A stretch of DNA of 64,000 nt from JBBROS01 sp963792675 (lineage in GTDB: Bacteria > Pseudomonadota > Alphaproteobacteria > Acetobacterales > Acetobacteraceae), in contig CAWBWT010000002.1 in assembly GCA_963792675.1 (NCBI GenBank), positions 3,596,001 through 3,660,000 on the forward strand, read 5' to 3'. The notes under the pieces were generated by a model. The model worked only from the letters and a program-made list of their open reading frames with translations, was not told the origin of the DNA and did not search any database. Both the position numbers and the translations under genes were made by a program. Below are positions 8,956-20,083 of this stretch, one piece after another; the first letter of the stretch is position 1, and every line of letters begins with the position of its first letter.

Positions 8956-9037
8956 GGCGCGATGCTTTGTGCGGGACGATGGCTGGTCATAGGATGGCGG
9001 CACCTTAGGTAGCGGCCCGCAACCCTGCAACATAGCC

Positions 9038-9871
9038 GTGCAACAGAGCCGGACGCCCCATGACAACCAGCCCGACCGCCCGCCCTTGAGCCTCCCCGAC
9101 TTCCTCGCCGCCGCCGAAGCGGCCGCCGACGTCGCCGCCGCGGTGATCCGCCCGTTCTTTCGCAGCGGCGTCCCGGCCGCGGTGAAGGACGACCGCAGCC
9201 CCGTCACCATCGCCGACCGCAGCGCCGAACAGGCAATGCGCGCCGTGCTCGCCGAGCGCTGTCCGGAGCACGGCATCCTCGGGGAAGAATTCGGCCTCGA
9301 CCGGCCCGAGGCACGGTTCCGCTGGGTGCTGGACCCGATCGACGGCACCCGCGCCTTCATCACCGGCCGGCCGCTGTTCGGCACACTGGTCGCGCTGCTG
9401 GAGGAGGGCCGCCCGATCCTCGGCATCATCGACCAGCCGATCACGGGGGAGCGCTGGGTCGGCGCCGCCGGCATGCCGACCACATTCCGCGGCATCGGCC
9501 GGGTCGGCGTGCGTCCCTGCCCGGCGCTCGCCGACGCCGAGCTGTCCTGCACCGCGCCGGAAATCTTTTCGCCCTCCGAGTTGACGACCTGGCGGCGCCT
9601 GCAGGCGGCGACCCGGCGGACGACCTGGGGCGGCGACTGCTACGCCTACGGGCTGATCGCGCTGGGCGGCGTCGACGTGATCGCCGAGGCCGGGCTGAAG
9701 CCCTGGGACTGGGCGGCGCTGGTGCCGATCATCGAGGGCGCCGGCGGCCGCGTTACCGACTGGACCGGCGCCGCGCTCACGCCAGAAGGCGACGGACGCG
9801 TGCTGGCGGTGGGCGACCCGGCGCTGCTCGGGCCAGCAGTGGCACTCCTGGACCGCGCGACGCCCGCTTGA
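9038..9871 (+). CDS. hisN: Histidinol-phosphatase of the inositol monophosphatase family
   Basis: Up to 277 residues. An Mg-dependent phosphatase that most likely removes phosphate from histidinol phosphate. IMPase signatures: GILGEEFG, the metal-binding DPIDGTRAFITG, the WGGDCYAYGLIA segment and GLKPWDWAALVPIIEGAGG. The WGGDCYAYG form and short insertions are typical of the alphaproteobacterial HisN group rather than SuhB. The GTG at 9038 is the longest start; a TTG at 9086 would remove 16 poorly ordered residues and is equally possible. No other his genes are nearby. Another IMPase substrate cannot be excluded. Confidence 0.82.
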   Translation: MQQSRTPHDNQPDRPPLSLPDFLAAAEAAADVAAAVIRPFFRSGVPAAVKDDRSPVTIADRSAEQAMRAVLAERCPEHGILGEEFGLDRPEARFRWVLDPIDGTRAFITGRPLFGTLVALLEEGRPILGIIDQPITGERWVGAAGMPTTFRGIGRVGVRPCPALADAELSCTAPEIFSPSELTTWRRLQAATRRTTWGGDCYAYGLIALGGVDVIAEAGLKPWDWAALVPIIEGAGGRVTDWTGAALTPEGDGRVLAVGDPALLGPAVALLDRATPA

Positions 9872-9891
9872 CCCAAGCACCCCGCTCATCC

Positions 9892-10022
9892 GTCATGGTC
9901 GGACTTGATCCGACCATCCACGCGGTTCCGAATGCTCCGGCGATGAGGTTGGAGAAGAATGGGCCTGACCGCCTCCTGCCGATGCAGTTGCCCCGCGGCA
10001 CCGCGTGGATGGTCGGGTCAAC
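9892..10022. repeat. Dispersed intergenic inverted repeat, family A copy 1
   Basis: The arms are about 24 bp: gatccgaccatccacgcggt near 9908-9927 and its near-complement at 9998-10022, around a loop of about 70 nt. The left arm also contains its own hairpin (tggtcgga ... tccgacca). It fills most of the 250-bp spacer before the solute-binding protein. Related copies lie at 45511-45645 and 58657-58747, and a half-site at 35187-35220. It reads through as short spurious peptides but is not a gene. Confidence 0.75.
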
Positions 10023-10121
10023 CCTCCGCAGCCATTCCATGCGCAATTGCACGTGGAACCTTGGGCTGCTCCGCCCGACCGTAACGGTGTTGGTGCGAGC
10101 GTCGATAAGAGGATTGCGAAC

Positions 10122-12006
10122 ATGCGCCTGAACCGCCTTGCCGCCGCGCTGCTCATTGTAGCCGTCCCCGCCTGGGCACAACCGCCGGGAGCCGGCACGG
10201 TGCGCAGCCATGCGCTCACCATCCTCGGCACCCCCGCACTGCCGCCCGACTTCAAGACCTTGCCCTACGTCAACCCGGACGCGCCCAAGGGCGGCGAAGT
10301 GGTGTTCGGTCAGGTCGGCAGCTTCGACGGCTTCAACCCCTACATCCTGCGCGGCAACCCGGCCCTCGGCCTCGGCTCGATCTGGCAGCCCGGCGTCGGC
10401 GGCACCTCCTCGGGCAGCGCCGGCGGGCACGTCTGGGAGGCGCTGCTGAACGGCTCCGCCGACGAGGTCGCGACCGGCTACGGCCACCTCGCCGAAACCG
10501 TCGAGCTGCCGGCCGACCGCATGTGGGTCGCTTTCGAGATCCGCCCCGAGGCACGGTTCGCCGACGGCCACCCAGTCACCGCCGAGGACGTCGTCTGGAC
10601 CTTCAACACGTTGCGCGAGAAAGGCCGGCCGTCGATCGCGGTGCAGCTCGCCGACGTGGCCGACGCGGTGGCCGAAAGCGAGCGCCGGGTGGTGTTCCAC
10701 TTCAAGTCGAACCAGAACCGCGAGCTGCCGCTGATGGTCGGCGGCTTGTCGGTGCTGCCGAAGCATTGGTGGGCGACGCGCGACTTCACCAAGCCGCTGA
10801 CCGAGCCGCCGCTCGGCAGCGGACCCTACAAGGTCGAGAGCTTCGAGCTCGGCCGCACCGTCACCTATGTGCGCGACCCCAATTGGTGGGCGCGCGACCG
10901 GCCGACCGGGCGCGGCCTGTTCAACTTCGACCACGTGCGGATCGAGTATTTCCGTGACCCGACCGTGCTGTTCCAGGCGTTCAAGGCCGGGCAGATCGAC
11001 TGGCGGCAGGAGAACATCAGCAAGCAGTGGATGACCGCCTACGATTTCCCCGCGGTCTCGAGCGGCCTCGTGAAGAAGGAGATGCTGCCCTACAAGCTGC
11101 CGCTCGGCGTGCAGGGCTGGATCTTCAACACGCGCCGGGCGCAGTTCAAGGACGCGCGGGTGCGGGAAGCGCTGGCGCAGGTGTTCGACTTCGAGTGGAT
11201 GGACAAGAATCTTTTCTTTGATCTCTACACCCGCACAACCAGCTATTTCGGCGGCACCGAGAACGAGTTCGACCGGCGTGCCCGGGCCGGACGAGCTGAA
11301 GCTGCTCGAGCCGTTCAAGGCGCAGCTTCCGCCCGCCTTGTTCACCGAGCCCTTCACGATCGCCAAGACGGATGGCTCCGGCAACAACCGCGAGGGCTTG
11401 CGCCGGGCGCTCGTGCTGCTGAAGGAGGCCGGCTGGACGGTCAAGGAGCGCAAGCTGGTGGACGCCGACGGCAAGCAGATGGCCCTCACCATCCTGTTGC
11501 AGGATCCGTCGATGGAGCGGGTGGCGCTGCCCTATAAGCAATGGCTGGAACGGCTCGGCATCGACGTCAGCCTGCGCACGGTCGACCCGGCGCAATACGA
11601 GCGGCTGACGGACGCGTTCGACTACGACCTGACGACCCTGATCTACCCGGGCAGCGAACTGCCGGGCAACGAGCTGCGCGACGAGTTCAGCTGCATCAGC
11701 GCCACCACCGAAGGCAGCGGCAACCTGGCCGGGATCTGCGACAAGGCGGTGGACAGCCTGATCGACACCGTGGTCAACGCACAGGATCGGCCTAGCCTAT
11801 ATGCCGCGAGCCGGGCGCTCGACCGCGTGCTGCTGCGCAGTTGGTATATGGTCCCGCAATGGCACGACACCGCGTTCAAGGTGGCGATGTGGGACCGCTT
11901 CGGCCGTCCCGGCAAGCCGGTGCGGACCGGCTTCGTGCTCGATAGCTGGTGGGTGGACCCGGCGCTCGCCGCCAAGACCGATGCCGCCCGCCGCGCCGGC
12001 AACTGA
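10122..12006 (+). CDS. Periplasmic peptide-type solute-binding protein, ABC family 5 (one-base frameshift)
   Basis: With one base removed near 11271 it reads as 627 residues. A Sec signal peptide (MRLNRLAAALLIVAVPAWA) starts at the ATG at 10122. The mature part is a family 5 extracellular solute-binding domain of the large YejA/OppA-like group: HALTILGTPALPPDFKTLPY, GSFDGFNPYILRGNPA, VWEALL, FADGHPVTAEDVVWTFNTL, LGSGPYKVESFELGRTV and the C-terminal YMVPQWHDTAFKVAMWDRFG. The frame changes between SYFGGTENEF and TGVPGPDELKLLEPF. It binds oligopeptides or peptide-like compounds. No permease or ATPase genes adjoin, so it is an orphan here. Its 3' end overlaps the next gene by 26 bp. Confidence 0.85.
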
Positions 12007-12687
12007 GGCCGCGGCGGCCGGCCCGGACCAAGCTAAGGGCTCGCTCGCCGACCCGGCGGTTCGGCGGCAACGGCTCGCCCTGCTCGACGCGCCGCACGCA
12101 AGTCCGATCGCCGCCTATGTCCGGCACCTGCGGGCGCAGGATCGCGGCTACGTGCCCGATTTCGACCCGCTCGATGGCGGCACCGGCGCGCGCATGCTGG
12201 TCGTGCTGGAAAAGCCGGGGCCGCGCACCGTGCCGCCGGCCGGGTCCGGCTTCGTGTCGCGCGACACCGACGACCCCACGGCACGCACGCTCGGCCGCTT
12301 CATGGAGCAGGCCGGCGTACCCCGAAGCGGCGTGGCGGTGTGGAACGTCGTCCCGTGGTGGAACGGCACGATGGCGATGACGACGGCGGAGAAGCGCCTC
12401 GGCGCCGCGCAACTTGCCGAGTTGCTGCCGCTGCTCCCCGCCCTGCGCGTCGCCATCCTGGCCGGCAACGCCGCCTGGGAGGCCGCCCGCCCGCACCTTC
12501 ACGGATTGCGCCTGGTGCGCTGCGTCCACCCGTCCAACCAAGCCCGCGCCGGGCCGGCGAGCCGCGACGGGTGGCTGCAGCTGCCGACCATCTGGCGAAA
12601 CGCCTGGGCCTTGGCGGCATCGGCGGGCGAACCCGGATGCTGTATAGACGCTGCACCACCGACCCCTCGAGACGAAGGACCCGCACC

Positions 12688-12691
<4 letters not shown>
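11981..12691 (+). CDS. Uracil-DNA glycosylase-like protein
   Basis: 236 residues from the ATG at 11981, inside the end of the upstream gene. Segments MLVVLEKPGPRT, SRDTDDPTARTLGRFM, VWNVVPWWNG, LPALRVAILAGNAAWEAA and CVHPSNQARAG follow the order of the UDG superfamily: water-activating loop, uracil-binding Asn in WNVVPW, and a leucine/His loop in which HPS is usual. It would excise uracil or act on a related modified base. The Cys-containing CVHPSNQ loop is slightly unusual and activity is not proven. It ends ATGA-overlapping cysK, so it is probably co-transcribed with it. Confidence 0.72.
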
Positions 12692-13602
<911 letters not shown>

Positions 13603-13624
13603 GCCGGCGTCGGGGTGGGGGCGG

Positions 13625-14068
13625 CTAGCCCGGAACGAACGGCTCGCCGCGCCACTCCAGGATCTTCCACACCCCGTCGGCCGTCGCGACCACCCGCTCG
13701 CCCACCACCATCGTGCCGCGCAGGAACACGAGGCTGCGGGTGGTCTTGACCACCTCCGCCCGCACGAAGGCGAACTCTCCCTGCTTCACCGCGCCGATGA
13801 AGTGCACGTTGAGCTGCACCGTTGCGCAGGGCCGTTGCTCCGCCGCATGCCAGCTCGCATTGCCCAGCGCCACGTCGAACGCGGTCGCCAGCATGCCCCC
13901 ATGCACCACGCCGCGCTTGTTGCCGTGCTTGGGGCCGGCGAGAAAGCCGCAGCCGACCGCGTCGCCCTCGGGCGGCGCGTAGAATGGTCCGGACTGGGTC
14001 GCGAACGCCTTGGTCGGCCGCAGCACGAACCCGGCCGGAACGCCGTCCGGCACTGTCTCTGGCGTCAA
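13625..14068 (-). CDS. PaaI-family hotdog thioesterase
   Basis: 147 residues. Single hotdog domain with the family core HGNKRGVVHGGMLATAFDVALG, where the HGG-M helix and the following Asp form the acyl-CoA thioesterase site, then TVQLNVHFIGAVKQGE and VVKTTRSLVFLRGTMVV strands. It hydrolyses an acyl-CoA whose chain cannot be specified. Its ATG overlaps the stop of the DUF808 gene upstream (ATGA), indicating one transcript on the minus strand. Confidence 0.87.
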   Translation of the reverse strand: MTPETVPDGVPAGFVLRPTKAFATQSGPFYAPPEGDAVGCGFLAGPKHGNKRGVVHGGMLATAFDVALGNASWHAAEQRPCATVQLNVHFIGAVKQGEFAFVRAEVVKTTRSLVFLRGTMVVGERVVATADGVWKILEWRGEPFVPG

Positions 14069-15081
14069 CTCGATCCGCTCCTTGGTTCCTGCGGCGCCGA
14101 GGCTAACCCCGGGCGGCCGCGCCGTCGAAGGCTGCGCAGCCCGTCCAGTGCCGGCGTGACCACGTACTCCGCGAGCGGGATTAGCACGGCCCCGAGGACG
14201 AGCCCGGCAACGCCCGACACGAGCGCACCGGCAACCCAGCTAGCCGCCCAGCTCAAGGCCTCGGGGACCGCCGCCGCCGCCATCTCCGCCGCGTGCTCCA
14301 TGGCATGCGCCGGCGCCGCGACGCCGCACGACTCCAGCCCGTGCAGGACGATGCCGCCGCCGACCCAGATCATCGCCGCCGTGCCGACCACGCTGAGCGC
14401 ATGCATCACCCCAGGCATCATTCGGACGATGCCGCGCCCAAGCGCCTGAACCGGCGCCGCCTCCCGTTTCGCCAGCCACACTCCGACGTCGTCGGCCTTC
14501 ACGAACACCGCCACGACGCCGTACACCAAACCGGTGATGCCCAGCCCGACGATCGCCAGGACCAGCGCCTGCTCCCAGATCGGCTTGTCCGCCACCGCTC
14601 CCAGCGTCACCGCCATGATCTCACCCGACAGGATCAGGTCGGTTTGGATCGCGCTGCGCACCTTGCGGTCCTCGAGGCTGCGCCCGCCGCCGGCCGGCTC
14701 CTTCGCCAACTCGGTGGCACCGTGGGGCCGGATCATGCCCCAAACCTTTTCGGCGCCCTCGAAACACAAATAGGCGCCGCCGAGCATCAGCACCGGCGTG
14801 ATCGCCCACGGTGCCACGGCACTCAGCACCACCGCAGCCGGCAACAGGTAGATCAGCTTGTTGCGCACCGACCCCAGCGCGATTTTGCCGACGATCGGCA
14901 GCTCGCGGCTGGCGCTGAAGCCCATGACGTAGTTCGGCGTGACCGCGGTATCGTCGATCACCACGCCCGCCGCCTTGGCGCCGGCCTGCATTGCCTGTCC
15001 GGCCGCATCATCCAGCGACGCCGCCGCGACTTTGGCGAGTGCGGCGACGTCGTCCAGCAGTGCGATCAGCCCTACGCTCAA
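14065..15081 (-). CDS. DUF808 (YedI-like) inner-membrane protein
   Basis: 338 residues, integral membrane protein. The N-terminal signature MSVGLIALLDDVAALAKVAA and the TAVTPNYVMGFSASRELPI segment are characteristic of DUF808/YedI, followed by seven or so hydrophobic helices (LIYLLPAAVVLSAVAPWAI, APAHAMEHAAEMA near the end). Function is unknown in the family. It precedes the thioesterase with a 4-bp overlap; a 68-bp gap separates it from the aldo/keto reductase upstream. Confidence 0.88.
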   Translation of the reverse strand: MSVGLIALLDDVAALAKVAAASLDDAAGQAMQAGAKAAGVVIDDTAVTPNYVMGFSASRELPIVGKIALGSVRNKLIYLLPAAVVLSAVAPWAITPVLMLGGAYLCFEGAEKVWGMIRPHGATELAKEPAGGGRSLEDRKVRSAIQTDLILSGEIMAVTLGAVADKPIWEQALVLAIVGLGITGLVYGVVAVFVKADDVGVWLAKREAAPVQALGRGIVRMMPGVMHALSVVGTAAMIWVGGGIVLHGLESCGVAAPAHAMEHAAEMAAAAVPEALSWAASWVAGALVSGVAGLVLGAVLIPLAEYVVTPALDGLRSLRRRGRPGLASAPQEPRSGSS

Positions 15082-15149
15082 CCCTCATCCCCAATGTCGC
15101 TGCGGCTTGAACCGTCCGGCGACGGCAACGTTCCCGGCGCGGCTGCAAC

Positions 15150-16181
15150 CTAGGCGAGGGAGCCCCGCTCGTTGAGCATCGGGAACCCCCGCTGATGCCA
15201 GACCGGGTAGGGCGGCGTCACCTCGCTGGCCGCGTCCAGCGTCGCCACCTGACCCGGCGTCAGCGCCCAGCCGACCGCGCCGATGTTCTGCACCAACTGC
15301 TCCTCGTTGCGGGCGCCGACGATCACGCTCGATACCGTGGGCCGCCGCAGCAGCCAGTTCAGCGCCACCTGCGGCACCGTTTTGCCCGCCTCGGCCGCCA
15401 CCGCGTCGAGCGCATCGACGATGCGGAACAGCCGCTCCTCCTCGTATTGCGGCCCGGTGCCGGCGATGTCGTGCGCCCGGCTGCCGGGTTGCGCCGGCTG
15501 CCCGCGGCGGATCTTGCCGGTCAGCTTGCCCCAGCCCAACGGGCTCCAGATCACCGCGCCGACCCCTTGGTCGCGCCCGAGCGGCAGCAGCTCCCACTCG
15601 TAGTCGCGGTTCAACAGGGAATAGTAAGCCTGATGCGCCACGTAGGGCGCCCAGCCGTGCCGCTCCGACGCCGCCAGCGACTTCATCAGGTGCCAGCCGG
15701 AGAAGTTCGAGCAGCCGACGTAGCGCAGCTTGCCCGCCCGCACGAGCCCGTCCAGCGTGGACAGCGTCTCCTCGACCGGGGTGTTGTAATCCTGGCCGTG
15801 CAGCTGCAGCAGGTCGATGTGGTCGACGCCGAGCCGCCGCAGCGACGCGTCCACCGCCTCCAGCACGTGCTGCCGCGACGAGCCGAACTCGTTCGGGCCC
15901 TCGCCCATTGGAAAGGTGGTCTTGGTCGAGATCAGCAGGCGGTTCCGCTTGCCGCGGATCGCCTCGCCGAGGATCGTTTCCGCGAGACCGTTCGAGTACA
16001 CGTCGGCCGTGTCGAACATGCTGACGCCGTGGTCGAGGCACACGTCGATCAAGCGCGACGCGCCCCCGGCGTCGGTCGAGCCCCAGGCCTTGAAGAAGTC
16101 GTTCCCGCCGCCGAACGTCGCCGTGCCGAAGCTCAGGGCGGGGACGCGCAGGCCGGAATGGCCCAGTCGGTTGTAGTCCAT
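15150..16181 (-). CDS. Aldo/keto reductase
   Basis: 343 residues, soluble NADPH-dependent oxidoreductase with a TIM-barrel fold. Catalytic tetrad signatures: GVSMFDTADVYSNGLAE (Asp, Tyr), the Lys in LLISTKTTFPMGEG and the His in HIDLLQLHGQD. The C-terminal VIVGARNEEQLVQNIGAV binds the 2'-phosphate of NADPH. It resembles the YajO/IolS-like group, but the substrate is not determinable. Preceded by AAGGAG 7-12 nt upstream of the ATG and by a family B repeat in the leader. Confidence 0.92.
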   Translation of the reverse strand: MDYNRLGHSGLRVPALSFGTATFGGGNDFFKAWGSTDAGGASRLIDVCLDHGVSMFDTADVYSNGLAETILGEAIRGKRNRLLISTKTTFPMGEGPNEFGSSRQHVLEAVDASLRRLGVDHIDLLQLHGQDYNTPVEETLSTLDGLVRAGKLRYVGCSNFSGWHLMKSLAASERHGWAPYVAHQAYYSLLNRDYEWELLPLGRDQGVGAVIWSPLGWGKLTGKIRRGQPAQPGSRAHDIAGTGPQYEEERLFRIVDALDAVAAEAGKTVPQVALNWLLRRPTVSSVIVGARNEEQLVQNIGAVGWALTPGQVATLDAASEVTPPYPVWHQRGFPMLNERGSLA

Positions 16182-16203
16182 GACAATCTCCTTGAAACAA
16201 AGG

Positions 16204-16249
16204 CCAGGGGCGCCGCCCCTTGACCCCGCCGGGGCAGCGCCCCGGACCG
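16204..16249 (-). repeat. Structured leader repeat, family B copy 1
   Basis: On the minus strand it reads ggtccggggcg...gccccggcggggtcaaggggcggcgcccc, two GC-rich stem-loops separated by the conserved gcgGGGTCaAGGG. It ends 22 nt before the aldo/keto reductase ATG and abuts the hyuB stop on the other side. Same layout as copies at 21397 and 54197. Confidence 0.7.
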
Positions 16250-19200
16250 CTAGATGTAGCCTTGCAGGCGGTCGGCTTTTATCGCGTCGGGCGAGCGGGA
16301 GGACGGGTCGCCGTAGCCGCCGCCGCCTGACGTCTCCAGGCGGATCACGTCGCCCCGGCGCAGGCGGAGGTTGCCGACTTTGGACGCCAGCGCCTGCCGC
16401 TCACCGTCGCGTAGCAGCGATAGCCGCCCAGCCGACCCCGGTTCGCCCCCGGCGAGGCCGTATGGGGGAAACTTGAAGCGCTCGAGGTTGGCGGTGAACA
16501 CCGCCTCCGGGCAATCCACCCGCCATTCCCGCACCAGCCCGAGGCCGCCGCGGAACCGGCCGACGCCGCCGGTGCCGGGCAGCAGCTCGTAGGCGGCGAT
16601 CGTCAGCGGCAACTCGCTCTCGATCATCTCGACGGGGATGTTGGCGTTGTTGTGCATGCCCGACGAGAAGCCGTTCAGCCCGTCCTGCTCCGGATGCCCG
16701 CCGCTGCCGCCGACCTCGATCTCGACCAGCACGTGCCGCGCGTCGTCGTCGCCGATGGTCTGGAAGGTGCAGACGTAGCTGGCGCCGTAATAGGCCGCCG
16801 GGATCCGGTCCGGCACGGCGCCGTGCAGCGCGCCGAGCAGGGTCGTCGCCAGCCGGTGCGTGGCGGCGATGCGGTTTGCGACCGGCGCCGGGTGCCGCGC
16901 ATGCACGATCGAGCCCTCGCGCGCCACCACGCGCACGGGGCGGTAGCAGCCGGCATTGGCCGGGATCGGCTCGTCGGCGCAGGCCATCACCGCATAGGAC
17001 ACCGCCGACGACGAGGACGCCAAGGTGGCGTTGATCGGCCCCAGCGCCTGCGGGCCGGAGCCGGAGAGGTCGACCTCCATCTCCTCGCCGGCGACGGTGA
17101 TGGCGGCATGGATGCGGATCGGCGTGTTCGTCAGGCCGTCATCGTCGATCCAGTCCTCGAACTCGTAGCGCCCGTCCGGCATGCGGCCGATCATCGCGCG
17201 CATCGCCGCCTCGGAGCTGTCGAGCAGCCGGGCGCAGGCCTCGATCACCGTTGCGGCGCCGACCCGGCGGCGAGCTTCGCCATGTTGGCCTCGCCCACGC
17301 TCAGCGAGGCGAGCTGCGCCTGCAGGTCGCCCCACAGCATGTCCGGCCGGCGCACGTTCTGCCGCATCATCGCCAGCACCTCCTCGTTCGCGACGCCGCG
17401 GCGGAACAGTTTGAGCGGCGGGATGCGCAGGCCCTCCTGGAACACCTCGGTCGCATTGGCGCCGTAGCTGCCGGCGGAGATCCCGCCCATGTCGAGGTGG
17501 TGGCAGAGCGTGCCGACGATGGCGATGCGCCGGCCCTCGTGGAACACGGCGCGGAACGCGAGGATGTCGGGGATGTGCTGGCCGCCGCAATACGGGTCGT
17601 TGGTGATGACGACGTCGCCCTCCTCCCATTGCTCGAGCGGGAAGAAGTCGCGCACCACGGTCAGCAGCCCGGCGCCCATCGAGTTCAGGTGCTGCGGGAT
17701 GCGCGCGGATTGCGCGACGTTGTAGCCGTCGGGGTCGAACACCGCGGTCGAGTAGTCGAGCAGCTCGCGGACGATGGTGGAGCGGCTGGTGCGCCAGACC
17801 GTGACGTCCATCTCGGCCGCCGCCGCGGTGAAGGCGTTGCGCATGATCTCGAGCTCGATCGGACCCAGGCTGCCGCCCGACGCGTCCGCGGCCGTGGCCA
17901 CGCGCTCGGCCACGCGATCGCAGTCCGCGCCCGGACCGCCGTCCGCGCTCGGACCGCAGCGCCAGCCGGCGGCCACGAAGACGGTCGTATAGGCTTCCTC
18001 GATCAGCGCCGGGCCGGGGATGGCCGCCTGGACATGGGCGCGGCGATGCACCGGAACCTCCTGCCAGGCGCCGCCCGCGAACACGCGCCGCGGTGCCGCT
18101 GCCGGAACGTCGGCCTCGACGGCCGGCCGCATCCCGGACGGAGCCGGCAGCCGTCCGGTCGCGGTCAGGCGCAGGGTGACGATCTCCACGGGGTCGTCCG
18201 GGTTGGCGTAGGAAAAACGCTGCCGGTGCAGTGCGTGGAACGCGTCCAGCAGGGCGGCCAGCGTGTCCGGACCGGGCACGACGTCGCCCCAGGGCACCAC
18301 CAGCTCGAAAGCCTGGCCGACGTAGCGCATGTCGGCCGAAAGCTGCAGCTCACGGCGTTCGGGCGGGAGGCCGTCCGCGTCGAGCAGCGCCTCGCCCTGC
18401 CGCCGCAGCGCCGCGCAGGCCTCGGCGATCGCCGGCAGGCTGTCCGCGGCTGCACGCAGCAGGCGGCTGCGGGCGAGGTCGTGGACGATGTCGGAGTGCA
18501 GGATGCCGCTGGCGGAGAAGGTGCTGGCGTCGGCCGGGAAGACGACGCGGTCGATGCCGAGCTCGTCGGCCACCTGGATCGCGTGCAGCCCGCCGGCGCC
18601 GCCGAACGACAGCAGGCTGAACCGGCGCGGATCGAGGCCCTTTTCGAACAGGCTCAGCCGGATGGCCGAGGCGAGGCTGGCATTGGTCAGGGTCAGCACG
18701 CCCTCTGCGGCCGGGTCGACGTCGAGGCCGAGCGGCCGGGCTACCTCCATCTCGATCGCCGCCACGGCGCCGTCGCGATCGAGCGGCAAGGCGCCGCCCA
18801 GGAAGTAGGCGGGATCGAGCCGGCCGAGCACCAGGTTCGCGTCCGTGACCGTCGGCTGGGTGCCGCCGTGGCCGTAGCATACCGGGCCCGGCCGGGCGCC
18901 GGCGCTTCGCGGCCCGACCGACAGCCGCGGACCCGGCGCGACCGCCGCGATCGAGCCGCCGCCGGCGCCGATCGTGCGGATCTCCACCATCGGCAGCCGC
19001 ACCGGCAGGCCGTCGATCTCGCCCTGGGTCATCGAGGTCACGCCGCCGCCCTGCACCACGCAAACGTCGAAGCTGGTGCCGCCCATGTCGATCCCGACCA
19101 GGTCGGGCAATCGGAGCCGCTCGGACGCGAGCTGCGCCGCCAGCGCGCCGCCGCTTGGGCCGGAGAGCAGCAGCCGCACCGGCTGCGCCCGCGCCACCGC

Positions 19201-19954
19201 CGCGCTGCACACCCCGCCATTGGACTGCACCAGCAGCAGCCGCGCCGCCAGCCCGCGCTCCGCCATGCGCGCCGCGAGGCGGTCGAGGTAGGAGCGGACC
19301 ACCGGGATCAGCAGCGCATTCAGCACCGTGGTGGAGCAGCGCTCGTATTCGCGGATCTCCGGGCTGACGTCGGACGAGATCGAGACCGGCAGCTCCGGTC
19401 GGGCCGCCAGCAGCCGATCGCGCAGCAGGCGTTCATGCCGCGGCTCGACATGGGCGTTCAGCAGGCAGATCGCGACCGTCTCGGCGCCGAGGCGGCCAAC
19501 CGCGTCCACCGCCGCCGCGATCGCGTCCTCGCCCAACTTCGCGCTCGACCGTGCCGTCGGCGCGGATCCGCTCCGCCACCCCGACCCGGCGGTCGCGCGG
19601 GATCAGCGCCGGCTCGCGCACGGGCTTCAGGCCGTAGACGTCGCGCCGTGCGTGGCGGCCGATCTCCAGCACGTCGCGGAACCCCTCGGTCGTCAGCAGC
19701 ACGCCGCGCGCCAGCCGCCGCTGCAGCACCGCATTGGTGGCGATGGTGGTGCCGTGCAGGAGGAAGCCGATGTCGCCGATGGCAAAGCCGAACCGGGCGG
19801 CGGCTTGCTCGATCCCGGTCATCAGCCCGATCGAGGGGTCGGCCGGCGTGGTCGGCGTTTTCAGGCTGTGCAGCGCCCCGGTCGCCTCGTCGAGGATCTG
19901 CAGGTCCGTGAAGGTGCCGCCGATGTCGATGCCGATCCTGATCCTGTGCGCCAC
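16250..19954 (-). CDS. Fused hydantoinase/oxoprolinase HyuA-HyuB (two one-base frameshifts)
   Basis: ATP-dependent cyclic amide hydrolase of the hydantoinase/5-oxoprolinase family. It reads as about 1,234 residues once a base is removed near 19537 and one restored near 17266. HyuA half: RIGIDIGGTFTDLQILDE, LHGTTIATNAVL, VGIDMGGTSFDVCVV and FSLLSFGGAGGLHA (actin-like ATPase). HyuB half starts GPIELEIMRNAFTAAAAEM and contains ITNDPYCGGQHIPDI and the late SGGGGYGDPSSRSP. The halves are joined in frame by a linker of about 40 residues (near 17870-17990), the architecture of eukaryotic oxoprolinase. Start GTG at 19954. Divergent from the liv transporter, the likely partner in uptake. Actual substrate (5-oxoproline, hydantoin, N-methylhydantoin) unknown. 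Confidence 0.85.
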
Positions 19955-20053
19955 CCAACCGCTCCATCGGTGATGCGGCATCCCGCCCGCATCGAGCGGC
20001 GCTGTCCACCCTTGCCGCCGGTGGTGGTCAGCGTTCGGAAAAAAAGACGCGGC

Positions 20054-20069
20054 TGGCACATTACTTGCT
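20054..20069 (+). promoter_or_regulatory. Sigma-54 (RpoN) promoter for the liv operon
   Basis: TGGCAC at 20054-20059, a 5-nt spacer, then TTGCT at 20065-20069: the -24/-12 elements match the RpoN consensus (TGGCAC-N5-TTGCW) at every invariant base with exact spacing, preceded by the preferred C. The predicted transcript starts near 20080, about 46 nt before the livK ATG. It implies activation by an NtrC-type enhancer-binding protein. No activator gene is in the window. Confidence 0.8.
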
Positions 20070-20083
20070 GCGAAGGGGCGACG

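Noticed and set aside
17251..19911. 886-codon open frame on the + strand antisense to hyuA
   Set aside because: Composition is Arg/His/Gly-rich as expected for an antisense shadow of a GC-rich gene; no motifs, and hyuA on the other strand has clear domains.
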